DNA from: Lophius americanus | Taxonomy: Eukaryota; Chordata; Actinopteri; Lophiiformes; Lophiidae | DNA length: 64,000 bases | Assembly: GCA_037951165.1 (NCBI GenBank) | Contig: JBBDHG010000024.1 | Location: forward strand, 7,211,001-7,275,000 | Reading direction: 5' to 3' | Part shown: positions 32,655-44,845 of the stretch, piece after piece | How positions within the stretch are numbered: the stretch's first letter is position 1 | Layout of the letters: every line of letters starts with the position of its first letter | The notes under the pieces: model-generated | Databases searched by the model: none | Seen by the model: the letters and a program-made list of their open reading frames with translations, nothing else | What the model was told of the DNA's origin: nothing | Made by a program: the position numbers and the translations under genes

Positions 32655-32860
32655 AGATTGACATCTGGTTTGTTGGTTTGTTGGTTTGTTGGTTTGTTGG
32701 TTTGTTGGTTGGTCAGTCAGTTCGTCTCTTGGTGGATTGTTTTTTCTCTCAGCAGGATTACACAGTAACTACTGAATAGATTTCAATGTAACTTGTTGAG
32801 AGGATAAGACTTTGGCCTAAGAATTTCCCTTACATACAAGAGTCGGTTCTTGTCATTTTG
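32655..32860 (+). repeat. Fish interspersed repeat headed by a (GGTTTGTT)n tract
   Basis: An 8-bp tandem, GGTTTGTT, fills 32668-32712. It is followed by CAGCAGGATTACACAGTAAC and ACTGAATAGATTTCAATGTA. This matches a very common fish repeat that I recall as (gtttgttt)n then cagcaggattacgcaaaaac. A weaker relative lies at 58180-58290. Confidence 0.6.
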
Positions 32861-33383
32861 TGAGAAAATAATCACAATGTATATATTCAACATTATACCA
32901 AAGACTTGTAAAGGTTTCCAAGGTAGAAAAAAGCACGTTGGTGAAAAAAGTGGTCACATGTTGTACATTTAAAATCAGTAGCGTGATAGATTAACGCATG
33001 TATTTCTGCAATGATGCATCAAACCCTCAAGAAAGAAAATAACATGATCTTGTTGTCAATCATTAAAATAACTCCAACCAATGGGATTACAGTGAAGGCG
33101 GCCAACCTTATACGGGAAAACAGAGCAGATCAAAGATGTTAGCAGTTGATTTTTAACACTTTTGCCACTTACACCCTGAAAATGAGAAGGCCCAAGATTG
33201 AGGGAAGGAAGAAAATAATCATTCCTCAGCAAAAGTGTCAGGCCCGGTTATGAATTTTTTACGAAGCAATAAAGCCCACAAACCACGTCTGGCAATTGTC
33301 TCACCATTCACAACACATTCACTAGCTTGCAGTGAGACATAGGGAGGGAGAGAGGGAGCAAGAGAGGAAGACAGACAGAGACC

Positions 33384-33386
<3 letters not shown>
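32861..33386. other. Single-copy DNA, regulatory-like at 33040-33330
   Basis: CATTAAAATAACTCCAACC, GGCAATTGTCTCACC and nearby sequence are evenly composed and non-repetitive, a weak conserved-element candidate. Otherwise nothing is seen. Confidence 0.3.

Positions 33387-33430
<44 letters not shown>
33387..33430. repeat. (AG)n microsatellite
   Basis: About 44 bp of AG in a longer purine-rich stretch (33330-33460). Confidence 0.95.
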
Positions 33431-33434
<4 letters not shown>

Positions 33435-34673
33435 GAGGGAGAGAGAGAGAGGAGGGAGAATGTCTATAACAGGGGCTTCATTGGTCCGGGCTGGGCATGT
33501 AATGGGACTGGATCCCGATCAATAGAGACGCTCCTCAGGCCATTCGTAGGCGTAATGACTTTAGGTTTCTCAATAATTAAGATATTGTCACTGTGCTGAC
33601 TGCAGGGTCAGCCAATCATTAACCCCATGTTAAATATGCCTTTGTTTTAATTGCTTTGCTCCAACTCCTCCAGATACGCAGGGATGAAATTAAAGGGACA
33701 GCAACATTTTTTTTTTAACATGCATGTGTGAGAAGGAGAGAATGAGAGAGGGAGATAAGAGCTGTGAGGCGTTGTTGTGTGTCACGCTGTTGTTTTTTTT
33801 AAGCATCTGACCATCCTATTAATTGTCCCTATTTTTAACTTAAGGGACATGGAATCTTCTTCAAAGGCATCAACTCGGCTGTGGCATCATTTCTTTTTCT
33901 CTCTGAATACAAAAGCAGGATTCTGGAGGTATGACACGAGAGGAGCCAACCTATTTTTTCCCTCTTTTGAACACTGCTGAACAAACTCGTATGGCGGCCA
34001 CGTCATCTGATTTTCATTTGAATTCATAGCTCCACACTATGTCTTTCAAATTTCTGGACGGCGAGACTGAGTGTGCAGCCAATGGTAGAAACATAGGCGT
34101 GCTCATCCCTTCTGTCACACAGACACAGCCTACTCAGACGCTAATACTCCTACCACTCTCCCCCCCAGCCCCCCAACCCAGCAATCACTCCCAGCCGCTC
34201 CTGCCCCAGCTGGGTGATGAGAAACAATGAATTTATATCCAATGTGCTTCCATTCTTTCCTGTCTTCCACACAGACTCCTCTGCTTTCCTCTCTCCCCGC
34301 TGCCACCTTGCCATTGGTGGTTGGTAAATGGACTAAAGCGCCACTCAATAGGCCGATGCACTCCGTCAAGGCGAGGGGGCTTGACCTTTCCTGGCGTGGG
34401 GAAACGCAATTCATATCGGCCCCAGACCAGCTGCCCGCTAAACGAACATCTCATCCAATTTCCAGACGCTTGCAACACAAAAAAAGAGGAGTGGGGGGGG
34501 GATATGTGCTGGGTGGTGGGTTGGTGACGAGGTGTAGAGTGGGGATGGGCGAGAGGAGCTTGTGGGCAGGGAACTCCTGATGGATTTTAGATTGGTTTCT
34601 CAATTTCTCCTCACTCAGGAGAGGCGGGGGGGGAATGAGACAAAGAGGAAAAACAAACACCAAATACATCAAC

Positions 34674-34676
<3 letters not shown>
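33431..34676. other. Single-copy DNA; candidate element at 33470-33720
   Basis: GGATCCCGATCAATAGAG, TCTCAATAATTAAGATATTG and CAATCATTAACCCC in 33470-33720 look regulatory. Overlapping frames on both strands at 34130-34672 (up to 117 codons) lack domains and owe their length to stop-poor sequence. Confidence 0.3.

Positions 34677-34744
<68 letters not shown>
34677..34744. repeat. (AC)n microsatellite
   Basis: Perfect AC tract of about 68 bp, the purest in the window. Confidence 0.97.
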
Positions 34745-34746
<2 letters not shown>

Positions 34747-35839
34747 GTGTAAACTGACCTCTTGATTTACTGATTATTTATTTACTTTTTGGTGTATTTA
34801 TTATGCCTAGTTGTTAAATGATTTTATGGGATTTAACTTGATATATCCCACTGCACCCCCTTTCCTGACTGACTCTAAATCATCAACACCATACAGATAA
34901 TTAATGACGGACCACCGGGAGACGGTTACTGTGGAGACAGCATTCCCCCAGGACTTACTCACGACAAACACACAAACAAGAAAATAAACTCATAAATACG
35001 CCAAAACCGCACACACCTAGTCGTCTCCACGGCAAATGAATGCACACAGACACACCGCCGTTTAGTGTAACGGCGGGTTCAAGGTGGTTCATTCAACACT
35101 TGGTTGCCTCTGAAGCGCCATCATTTATTAAATAACAGAAGATGGTGCGCGCTGCAAAAAGGCAGAGTAAATTAAATGTAGGATTTGTCATCATATGCGC
35201 ACGCGATGTTAGACAAGTCCATTCGGATGCAAGGCAAGCAAACTGTCTGGGAGAGAAATGAGGATCTGTCATGAACATGGGTGGGTTTTTGAATTTGTCT
35301 GTGTGTATGTGCGTGTGTGTGCAATGAGTGCAAAAGAGCGAAAGATCAAGACAGAAGAAGACACACACAGAAATGAAAAGATAAGCAACACTGTGGACAC
35401 ACATTAAGTCCTTCCTCTGTCTTGAAGGCGGTGGCATCAACTGCGCTGCTCCATTACCATACACTGTATATATTGTATATTCTAAGCATATGGGTCCGCC
35501 TTTTCGCTCTCTTTTCTGCTGTTTGAATGAATATTTGACGCATCATATATTATTTATCGGGCACTAGCTTCATTTATCGAGTGGAAATAATATGGTATGT
35601 ATTTCAGTTTTGTCGTGGCTGATCTACATCCCACCATTCGCTGCAGGGGATGTCACAGACCTTGCTGGCTGAGCCGGAGAGAGGGTTGTTACATGGGGTG
35701 TTTCGCGCAGACAAATGCGCTTACACGTAAACAGACACACGTAAACAAGCACACAATCACACGTCGGCGGTGAGGAGGTAAGCAATTCCCACTTTTGAGA
35801 GTTAGATTTTAGCCTTCGGCAACAAACCAATCATAGCAC
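34745..35839. other. Unassigned single-copy DNA
   Basis: No recognised gene or interspersed repeat. The minus-strand frame of 123 codons at 35093-35464 has no domain. Confidence 0.35.
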
Positions 35840-36165
35840 CGCTGTATGAGCATGTTATTTAAGAATACCGGTGGTGCCGGTGTCCATAAGCAGTGTGTCC
35901 TCAAACCAAATGAGCCAGTACTATTCAGATACAGGGACGCGGCGCCTGAGGTCTCCTGGGTGTCAGCTTCTCCCTACAGCCGTATATCTGCCTGGCGATG
36001 GCTGCATGGCGGTGCTAGGCCTGGCCCAATTAAACCTATTTAGAGAGCCTTCAGCCTTGGGCTCGGCAGGGACTCGACATGTCATCCTACCTCTCATAGA
36101 CATGTGACTTCCTGCCTGTAACAAAGACAGCTCATGCGGTATGATGTAACCGTTCAACATTTGAG
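35840..36165. promoter_or_regulatory. Candidate conserved non-coding element
   Basis: Dense, non-repetitive, GC-balanced block (GCCCAATTAAACCTATTTAG, GCGGTATGATGTAACCG) with open frames in several frames on both strands and no recognisable protein. Two-strand openness suggests constrained non-coding DNA. Inference only. Confidence 0.35.
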
Positions 36166-36719
36166 AGAAATATGTACTTTTCCACTCTCAGATTTAATGT
36201 TTGTTATTCTTATTACTAAAGTATCAGTGATACCTGTTTTGGGCCAACCGTCCTTTCATTCTTGGTGGTAGTGATGGGAGGGATGTGGGATGTGGGTTGG
36301 CTACATGGACGGAGATCAGATTTCCTACACCCCACAAAAGCAAACAGAGCTAGTCGGCAGTGTGTGCCGTGCATCCCCTGAGTCCAACTGCTGCTCTGAA
36401 ACCAATTTAGCAGCCCATGCTGGATGGAGTAAACCTCTGCCCCCTCCTCCTTCTTTCCTTCTATCCATCCATCCCTCCCTTTCCTTTCCCTTCTGCTCGG
36501 TTCTCCTCTCCCTGAGCATTACGCCTTGGAAGGCAGAGTTAGGCAGAGTGAGGGAGGGAGGAAACGGTGGGAGAGTTTGGGCATGAGAGGGGGGAAAAAG
36601 AGGGGAAAGGGTTCTCTTCTTTCAAAAATCATACTCTGGATCAGTCTGGAGAGGCCTGGCGTGTTTGGATTGGCATGGCGACTGGCAGACGACAAGGGGA
36701 GGTGGAGCTGGGAGAGAGT
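36166..36719. other. Unassigned DNA
   Basis: Purine- and pyrimidine-rich patches at 36440-36600 give frames on both strands without domains. No repeat is recognised. Confidence 0.35.
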
Positions 36720-36727
36720 TATAAATA
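36720..36727 (+). promoter_or_regulatory. Isolated TATA-box-like site
   Basis: TATAAATA follows a GC-rich purine stretch and precedes GC-rich sequence. A TATA box alone is weak evidence for a promoter, and I see no downstream exon. Confidence 0.2.
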
Positions 36728-36856
36728 AACATTTCAACAGGGCTGGGGAGAGGTGTCGGCAGGCCTTCGGGCCACGGACCTTCCTGGGGCTCGTTGGCGC
36801 CCCTCCAGGTCACATTACATGACTAAACCGCCACACAGAAACTGTGTGAGCGTTTA

Positions 36857-36894
<38 letters not shown>

Positions 36895-36933
36895 TGTTTG
36901 TGTGTGCATGTTTGTGTATATGTGTGTAAATAT

Positions 36934-36987
<54 letters not shown>

Positions 36988-37010
36988 TTGTAAATATATG
37001 TGTGTGTATG
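36857..37010. repeat. (TG)n microsatellite
   Basis: About 150 bp of TG tract broken by TA, TT and AAATATA interruptions. It generates the Thr/His-rich minus-strand frames here. Confidence 0.95.
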
Positions 37011-39599
37011 ACTCAGGCAGAAAACAATGAGAGCTGAGAAGAGTGTGTGTTGCCATAGTACCAAACTCAATTAAGGCCCCATAACACCAAACTCGATTCA
37101 CAATTAACATTGTTATTACACAGTTATTACATTAAAACACACACAATGTTCCATTCATACTTCCTTCACTGAAACAATACTAAAAAGGTTGACTCTTTAA
37201 ATCCTTATACATTTGTATCATTTAAACATTAAAAACTTAATCAAAAATAGTTGCCCAGGGAAATATTTACACAACAAAGATTTTGAAACTCTTCTTAATA
37301 ATATATGATATATAACAGCATCTTATTCCAGAGTGTACCAGCACTAAAGGAGTTACATATATATTTTTTAAAAATCCATTTTTTTACTACAGACAGCCTT
37401 TTTTTTATTTTTTCATTAGGAAATTGAAAGTATTTTTAGTTCATGTGATGTTCATCTTTATGACTTTGAAAAGCCCACCATGAGGCATCTGTGGCGAGGG
37501 TTATCTCAATAAAATCAAAAGTGGCGCTGACTCATGGGAGTTGTTGTCTTCGTTTAACATGCAGCAGTTCAGAAAAGCATTTCTCTGATGCTTTTCCCAT
37601 GTCCAATGTCATAAAGTTTTATTCACTTTCTTAAGTTTTATTCATTGACAAATGTTCTCACTTGACTCTTTTATGGAATTGATAGCAGATCATCCACACT
37701 GATACACTTGAATACTACAAGGGCGGTGATATCGTGCTTGTCTTGGTCAAGGCTGAAGCGTCCCTTTCAATGTAATTAAATTAAATTCAAAATTCCAACC
37801 TGACGTGTATGTCATCATTATGTCTGCCCTCAGGGTTAGAAATCATGGATCAAATCAAAGTCTTTATCTTTATCTTTAAAGTTTCACACATGGTATTAAG
37901 GGGCCACAAAGGTTCACATCACATTCATTTGTTTTGCTTCAATGTTCTCATTTTGAATTATTTAGGAGCATTTGAACTTTCCATGTCATGTTTGTCTAAT
38001 TCACCTTTGTTAGAGGTTTTGGTCCATCCATATCAGCACAAACCCAATTCTCCATTAGTTTTGCCACTTTTGTGGTCTTAGAAACAAATTTAATATTTCA
38101 ATTCTGATGCATACAGTCAGATAAGCCATGACATAAAAACGTCCTGCCTAATAATGTGTAGATCCGTCTATGGGAACTAAACAGCTCTTCAACGAACTGT
38201 GTGTTCTGAAACCTGCTTTTTACAACCAGCATTAGATTTTTCATCAATTTTTGCTACAGCAGCTCATCTCTGAGGTCAGACAAGACCAAGCTACCTTTCC
38301 CACCCAACCCACATCAGTACCCATGATTCTACCACTAGTTCACCAGTTGTCCTGCCTGTCAACTTGGTTGGAACTAACTGTACTGCAGACCAAGAAGACC
38401 CAACAAGAGCCACTCAAAGTCACCCAGAATCTTGTTTCATTCTTCCTACGCATCAACTTGAGGAGAAAATGTTCGCGTGCTGCCTAATATGTCCCACTCA
38501 ATGACACGTGTCACTGTAATCATCTGTGGTCATAATGATATGGTGGATTGGTGTATATCTTTTAATGCATTGGATAGAAAAAATGAATGAACCCGTGACA
38601 CTCTTACACATTTGTGCGTGCATACAAATCTGAGGAGGAATTTGGCCTGATCCAAAAGAAATAAGCTGAAAAGTGAAAATGTCACTTTGCAGCCAAGCAC
38701 CTAACTCGCTTCTTGAGAGAAGTCACAATAGTAAAGAGAAGAACATTCAATCCAATCTTTGGAAAGTGAACACACGCTTCGCCCTCCTCTGCCCAGACTG
38801 AAAGCTGTAGGTTTGGACACCGGACTAAGAAAACTGTTGGCAGCGATCTGAGGACTCTGCTCTACTCGGTTGTTTTGGTATGCCAAAAATGGATATCAGT
38901 ATAAGGTGTGGCTGCATGAAAAGTTAGAGAATGTTAAGTACTGTCTTTACAGATGACGGCTGCATGGGATGCACGCCTCGAAAAACTTGATATCCTTCTA
39001 AGAAGCTTTGTGGTACTATGTTTTTTTTCCAGTATAAACTCAGCCTCCCGGATGGTTTTCCGCCCAATCAGCCCTCAGCTATCCTCTGGGGTTCCCCTGT
39101 GTAACTCAGGTTTACGGTCGGTGGAGCAGACCCCACAGTCTTGCTATAGGAAAAGAGATGTTTTGGTATCATGGCTACTTATTGCCGGCCGATTTGTATT
39201 TTGGCAAAGGGAGTTGGTGCTTTTGGCTTGAGCGTTCTGCATCTGTGCTCCACAGGGTGCATCTTGTGCCTCCACTGTAACCACTGCAAAAGAAAAATGA
39301 GGCCCGGTGGTTGCATGTAACTGCACACTGGAAGGTGTGGACGACAATGTATGGAGCAACAGCGCAGAGGACGGAAAGTCTGTGTGTGAATTATTGGTGT
39401 TTGAAGACGCGTTATTATAGGAGCTAACTTTTGGACTTCTTGAACGCATTAAGGCTTCCATGAAAGATAAATCTTCCAACGGAGAGGCTGAAATGACAAA
39501 ACTCTGTTTGAAAAAGGGCTAAAACAAAGAGCGTTATTAGGAGGAACGGGGGATCCAGCTGCATTTTAAATTAACATGAAAGGAAAAACAGACAGCTAA
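37011..39599. other. Unassigned DNA
   Basis: AT-rich to about 38200, then more balanced. No known repeat is recognised. The frames at 37809-38081, 38251-38487, 38953-39231 and 39144-39479 show no domains, and the last two oppose each other. I see nothing more to support. Confidence 0.35.
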
Positions 39600-40399
39600 G
39601 GGCTCCAACAAAAAAAAAGGAAAGAACTCAAAGGGAAATGTAGACCATAAAATGCTATGAAGTCAGAGCGAGCTTATCTCCTTTTAGTCAATTGCGGCTT
39701 TTCTCCACAATTGACTATAAAAACCTTGCATGGGGGCTGGTTAACAGATCCCCTGATATGACTGGAGCTGGGTGGCTTCACCGCATGCTTGGCCAGGGGT
39801 GAAGTGACTCATAAACACTTGGAGGTTGGGGGGTGTGGGGGGTTTGTTCGTTCACCTGTGGTGAGATTTTCCTGTTTTCTCAAACAGACACAACTGACCC
39901 TTCGCTCGGCAGCGGGACGACTGGAGATCCTGAGGTTGTTTTCATCTTAGCATGGCAGAAATAAACCAATTTGAACCCGCTGCTGTAAATATGCGGCGTC
40001 TGCAGTCAAAGAGCGAAAAACTATAAAAATTAAATCCCTGGTTGTGGAAATGACTGAATGGGGAAACATCAAGCTCAAGATTTTGCTTAAACAAAACAGC
40101 CTGACGACTTCAACTGATTGATTGTCGAGCATGTATTTTTTATTTTTTTTTTTCCCCTTCTGCAAGAATTTTAAGAAAGTGCAAAAACATAACATGTACC
40201 GTTGGTTTATTTTATGGCCGTCGTTTTTTAAAAAAAAATTTTTTCCACACATACACGTTATTACACATCTGTTTTTTCTCCCTTTTTTTGTTCATTCAGA
40301 GAGAAATGGAGAAACAGATAGGGGGAGGAAAAAGCAGTGCAATACTATTACCATTTCCTGTTTCTGTGGAGCCTGGGGTCTTCAGGGAGTGAGCTGAGA
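39600..40399. other. Single-copy DNA with weak inverted repeat
   Basis: A 9-bp inverted repeat, AGTCAATTG and CAATTGACT, lies at about 39687-39717. T- and A-rich runs fill 40120-40300. No gene is recognised; the overlapping frames on both strands at 39947-40397 are accidental. Confidence 0.35.
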
Positions 40400-40625
40400 G
40401 GAGTGCTGGCTGCCAGCCGCCTCCGATGGGCCAAGACACACTGTGGAATGAGAAGGGAATTCATGAAACCTTTCTGTGGAGGAACGGCTTTTAAATAATC
40501 CCAACGTGAAGCTTGGATGGCTCCTCATATAAATGCTCTGCCATTAGACCTTTACTTAAAAGAAGATAATAATGTAAAAACATTACTGCTTAGGCATTGC
40601 AGCGATTTGTCATGTTTTTTCTGTT
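40400..40625. promoter_or_regulatory. Candidate conserved non-coding element
   Basis: GAATTCATGAAACC, GGCTTTTAAATAATCCC, GCTCCTCATATAAATGC and ACATTACTGCTTAGGC in an evenly composed, non-repetitive block. Inference from composition. Confidence 0.35.
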
Positions 40626-42559
40626 AAATATCTCTTTTCCTTACGTATTAAATTGCTGTTTTGTTTTGTTTGTTTTTTTGGTGCTATTCTGGATTAAATT
40701 AGTCAAATCCAAATACTTGCTCCAGGCATCCCATCTTTACAACAGTAAAGCGACTGTTTCTAATTAAGTCCTAGTATCGCTTTCCAGATAGTCCTTACCG
40801 AGAAAACATTCTTATAACTCGGAGACTTGAATAATGTGGGTTCGCACTATAAACACTCATAAAATTACACTACAATTTTTATTGCCAGAAAAAAAAGAGA
40901 AGAAAAAGAAATGGAAACACTTTCAGGGGAGTTTGCATGGAAGAAGTAAATGAAAATATGTATAACATCAGTTAAACTATCGACCCATAAGCTCTAAAAT
41001 ACATTTCAAAGCTCCATATTGCTGCATTAATGTGACAGCAAATGAGCTGTTCTTATTTATTTCTTTATTTTTTAAAAGGACAAACATTTAAGCAGTGGCA
41101 GTACACTGAATAATTAAATGACAGATTTTTTTTTTACTTTAAGAGCAGGAATAATTTAGTCTAAATTAGAAATATAATAATACAGCCACAGATGATTGAA
41201 GCTCTTTTATCTAACTATAGTTCGGACTTTTACATGAAACTGGAAATCTGTCTATGGATAAGTTAAGTAAATAAATGTAGTCAAATAAGTTAACGCTGAG
41301 CAGCCCCTGAATCCCCCGGCCCACCCTGTAGGAGACCCCCTTTCTCCCCTAACGGTGCTACCCGACACAACATCCAGCCCTGCCGGCATGCTGCTCTCAT
41401 GACAGGAACGGGTTCTGAGGCCTAGAGAAAACAAACTGCCTCTGATTGTGAAAATAGTGCCGTAGGGCCCTCCTGGTGCCTGCCGCTTATCTCACACAAG
41501 GCCAGCTTTGTGTACTGTGGTGGCCCTTAACCGCCCCACCAGGTGGAGACTTCCAGGGCCCGTTTCTCTTCCTCCATCAACCCCTCGCTCCATCTCTTTC
41601 TCCCTCTGCCCTCCTGCGTATCACCCCGTCTCCACTGAAACCGCCGTGTGTATTTTGAAAGGGGAGCATCAGGAAATTGACCCGCGGGCCTCACACTGAT
41701 CTGTGGGCAAAAGCAAATCCTGAACAGTAGGGAGATGATGAGACTTCCCAACCGTGAAACATTATTTACGCAATATTTAAAGATAAAAAATGACATATAA
41801 AAATGACATATGCACAAGTGAAGTAACAAGTTGTTTTAACCAATTATGGAGCGCACCGCAGCGGCACCATACCTTCATTCTCTCTTTTAATTACATTTGT
41901 GAAAGGAGATTCAATGCGTTTTCTCCCAACTCCTTTTATTTGTTTGTTTGTTTGCCATTCTCTGATGGAATCCATTTTTGGCCAGGGTCCTTTGAACGCC
42001 ACGATCACTGACCTTTACTCACGTGAGCGAGGCTGTCTGGTTCTTGAATGTTTTCCTCGGGTCTTTTGTGACTTGCTGAATGTACCTTCGTCGTGTTCTT
42101 GGCGTCATTTTAGAAAACCAGCCACTCCTGGATAGGTTCTCTATGATGTGAGACACATTATCTGTGGAGTCCCAGCGCTTCAGAACACCTTTGAAAACCT
42201 CCCCAGAGCGACGTATTTCACTCGCCTTCTCCCTCATCTTTTTAAACTTCTTTTGATTTTGACACAGCGTTATCGCTGGCGCGACCTGCGAGCCAAGATC
42301 ATGCTTCTGAAAACGGTCTGTTAAAGTGATGAAGTGATTGAAGTGGTCTGGTAATAATCAGGTCAGGGGGTGTCGAGTCAAGCTGTTTTTTAGACTTAGT
42401 GACAAACGGGGAAAAAACTTTTTAGCGCTGTCGTAGTTGGGGCTTTTGGTAAAATAAAGAAAACTAGGCCTATGCTTTCTTCCACGACAGCAAAGGTATA
42501 TCACTGGAAATACCTTCAATCCCTTAATCAAATGTTCAAGCAGCTCTCATTTTTGAACT
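40626..42559. other. Unassigned single-copy DNA
   Basis: 40840-41260 is AT-rich. 41290-41700 is GC-richer, with frames on both strands and no recognised domains. 41937-41954 has a short (TTTG)n run. No known repeat is recognised. Confidence 0.35.
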
Positions 42560-42860
42560 CCTTAAATTATGCTAAGCTAAGCTATGTTAACGCTTCCCCT
42601 AGTGAGTAAAATATGAACTATTAGAGTAAAATATGATACATAAGATCTCTTTGAGTCATTATGCACCAAATTTGGACTAAATCAGACCAAAAATCTGGAA
42701 ATTATGTTTGATAAAGAGTGTTTATATTTTAAAAAAAAGCTACCCATAGTGAGTAAAACACTCGACCGACTGTTCCCAAAATCAATCCAGTTCTTCCTTA
42801 CATTAAGGTTTATGTGGATATAAAATTTGAAAATGTAGAATGCAGTTTCTCCAAATTTAA
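42560..42860 (+). repeat. Family R interspersed repeat, two tandem units
   Basis: TCCCCTAGTGAGTAAAATAT and, downstream, ACCCATAGTGAGTAAAACA show two units in tandem, followed by CCCAAAATCAATCCAGTTC. It shares ATGCACCAAATTTGGAC and TGGAAATTATGTTTGA with the 16.9-kb copy. Confidence 0.65.
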
Positions 42861-43490
42861 CATCATAAAAGTATTGATCTACTGTACTTGTGGTTTCCTC
42901 CCCCTTTTTTTTTTTTTTTAAGTCTTCTTATCACAAAGTGAAATGTAATTTTCCTTGAATAAACACAGAGAGACACTTAGTTTGACTACAGCGCGGCCTT
43001 TGGGGTCACGTTACCGAGAAACCGATGAATCTGGCATCAAACGGTTCTAAGTTTATGCAACCGTACTTTGAATCATGCTCTAATGTGACTTCTTTGAATT
43101 ATACGCTAATTATATGTCATAAAAACCTGCCTGACTGAAGAAAAATGTGATTTATCACTGTCACCATCCCCACTGAAAACAAATGTGGATAAACGCAAAT
43201 TTTACACATCTGATCTAGTAAAGAAATAAAAAACAGTTGAAAGGTCTCTAGATGGCAAAACTTTAAAAAAAAAAGTAGGAAGGAATGTAATTTTTAATCA
43301 GCCCTCTAGTTAACCTTACACATGTGGAAACTGGTGGAATTGCTCCGTGGAAATGTAAAACAACTATTAGTCTCACCATCTTGGATTATTCCCAGAATAA
43401 TGCGTTGCACATGTCTACATATGTAACACTGAATTCATTGGGACGAAATTAAAGATCAAAATGTCCTTTGATTCTTTTCGGGGCTCACTT

Positions 43491-43496
<6 letters not shown>
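42861..43496. other. Unassigned AT-rich DNA
   Basis: No recognised gene or known repeat. Confidence 0.4.

Positions 43497-43548
<52 letters not shown>
43497..43548. repeat. (AG)n microsatellite
   Basis: About 52 bp of perfect AG, triplex-prone. Confidence 0.97.
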
Positions 43549-43550
<2 letters not shown>

Positions 43551-43599
43551 GTGTGAGTATTCAGCACTTGCCTTAGGATTTCTTCAGGTTACAATGATG

Positions 43600-44230
43600 T
43601 GAGGGGAAAATTCGATAAGCAACGTGGAACGCGAATAATAAGATTGGTCAACTTCAGAAGCTCTCACAAATCTAATTATTCTCAATAACCAAAAATGAAT
43701 GTATGCAAATATGTGTTGGCAGCCCCATATATCAAAGCGGAGATGTTAGAAGACTAATAGGATGGCGTTGCCATTATGGTTAGTGGGCATGTGTATTGCA
43801 TTGATATTTGACAAAAATCAAATGGCAGTCTGTACGTCTGATGTTCAGCCAAGACAGATTGTCGGCGCAGGAACAGATGCTTCAATGGTGCCGGCTTCAA
43901 AATAGCTGGAAACAATATTTGTCTGTGCATCACTGGAAAGTCAACGATATCTAACCCGCAGCTATGAATGATGTTTTCCCTGAGGTCACGAGCCAAATCA
44001 AACTTCCAGCTGTGCCAAGCTGGCTGTGTAATAATACGATGGTTACCGTAGGCTATTTACTGAGACGGGGAGCAAATATGTAAGTTTGATGCCAGAAAGC
44101 TGATTAGTGTTTATAAGGTAATTTGCGTACCATCCAATCAATCAAGGCATCTATGACAAAGACACAACTATGTAGCGCGAGCTGACCTTTCCCATTTACG
44201 GAGACGCAGGTCAATGAAAGGGTTCTGTTG
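43600..44230. promoter_or_regulatory. Candidate conserved non-coding element with POU octamer
   Basis: The longest evenly composed non-repetitive block in the second half. A perfect octamer, ATGCAAAT, lies at 43703-43710, near ATCTAATTATTCTCAATAAC. CAATCAATCAAGGC and GAGCTGACCTTTCCC (a nuclear-receptor-like half site) lie near the right end. An 80-codon minus-strand frame at 43754-43996 lacks a domain. Regulatory function is inferred, not shown. Confidence 0.45.
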
Positions 44231-44679
44231 GAATGTTTTTTCTGTTCCTGCTGTTTGTGCAATCCCACAACCTCAAATCAACTTTTATGGTAATACTTAG
44301 GAGTAAAGTATTCTGATACGTATCAATCATAAAGCATTTCAAAGTAATACATCTCTTAACGAGAAACACAGAGAGCGCCCACATCATCAGAGAATGACTA
44401 GGACTACGCTGTCGCCCCAGACAGCAAAGGTGTATCCCCCTACAAGTAATCCACCTGATTGAAATCCTCAACATAAATGTGAGGTCATGTCCGAAGAACA
44501 GTGTTTTGTTAAAAGAAACAAGGTCCAGGAGTCTAATTTGTACGCAAGGTTCAGCTCAAAATATTCCGAATTTCCGCGCGCCCTTCGCAAAACACACCTA
44601 CACAGTAAACTATGTTGCACAATGAATTACACAACGTACTTTTGTGAAATTGGTTTTCCACATTTATCCCACCGCTTAT
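44231..44679. other. Unassigned DNA
   Basis: No recognised gene or repeat. Confidence 0.4.
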
Positions 44680-44845
44680 GAGTAATGGCCAGTCCTGTGT
44701 AGCACTGCGCTACCCAGCAGATTAGGGATACTGGATACTTCTAGGATACTTCGACATACAGACAGACTGCCGGGGCCTGGGAAGGAACCAACAATCTGCA
44801 GATAAGTGGACGACAGCTCCTTCCTCCTGAAGCAAAACGATAGCT
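44680..44845 (-). mobile_element. Degenerate tRNA-derived fish SINE
   Basis: On the minus strand the head reads GCTTCAGGAGGAAGGAGCTG (A-box region, damaged) and GTCGTCCACTTATCTGCAGA, then a degenerate B-box, GGTTCCTTCCCAGG, and a body CAGTCTGTCTGTATGTCGAA. This matches a second common fish SINE whose head reads gctcaggaggtagagc. It is old: an insertion lies between the A-box and B-box parts and the polymerase III promoter is broken. Confidence 0.6.

Noticed and set aside
36810..37110. Thr/His-rich minus-strand frames
   Set aside because: Translation of the TG tract.
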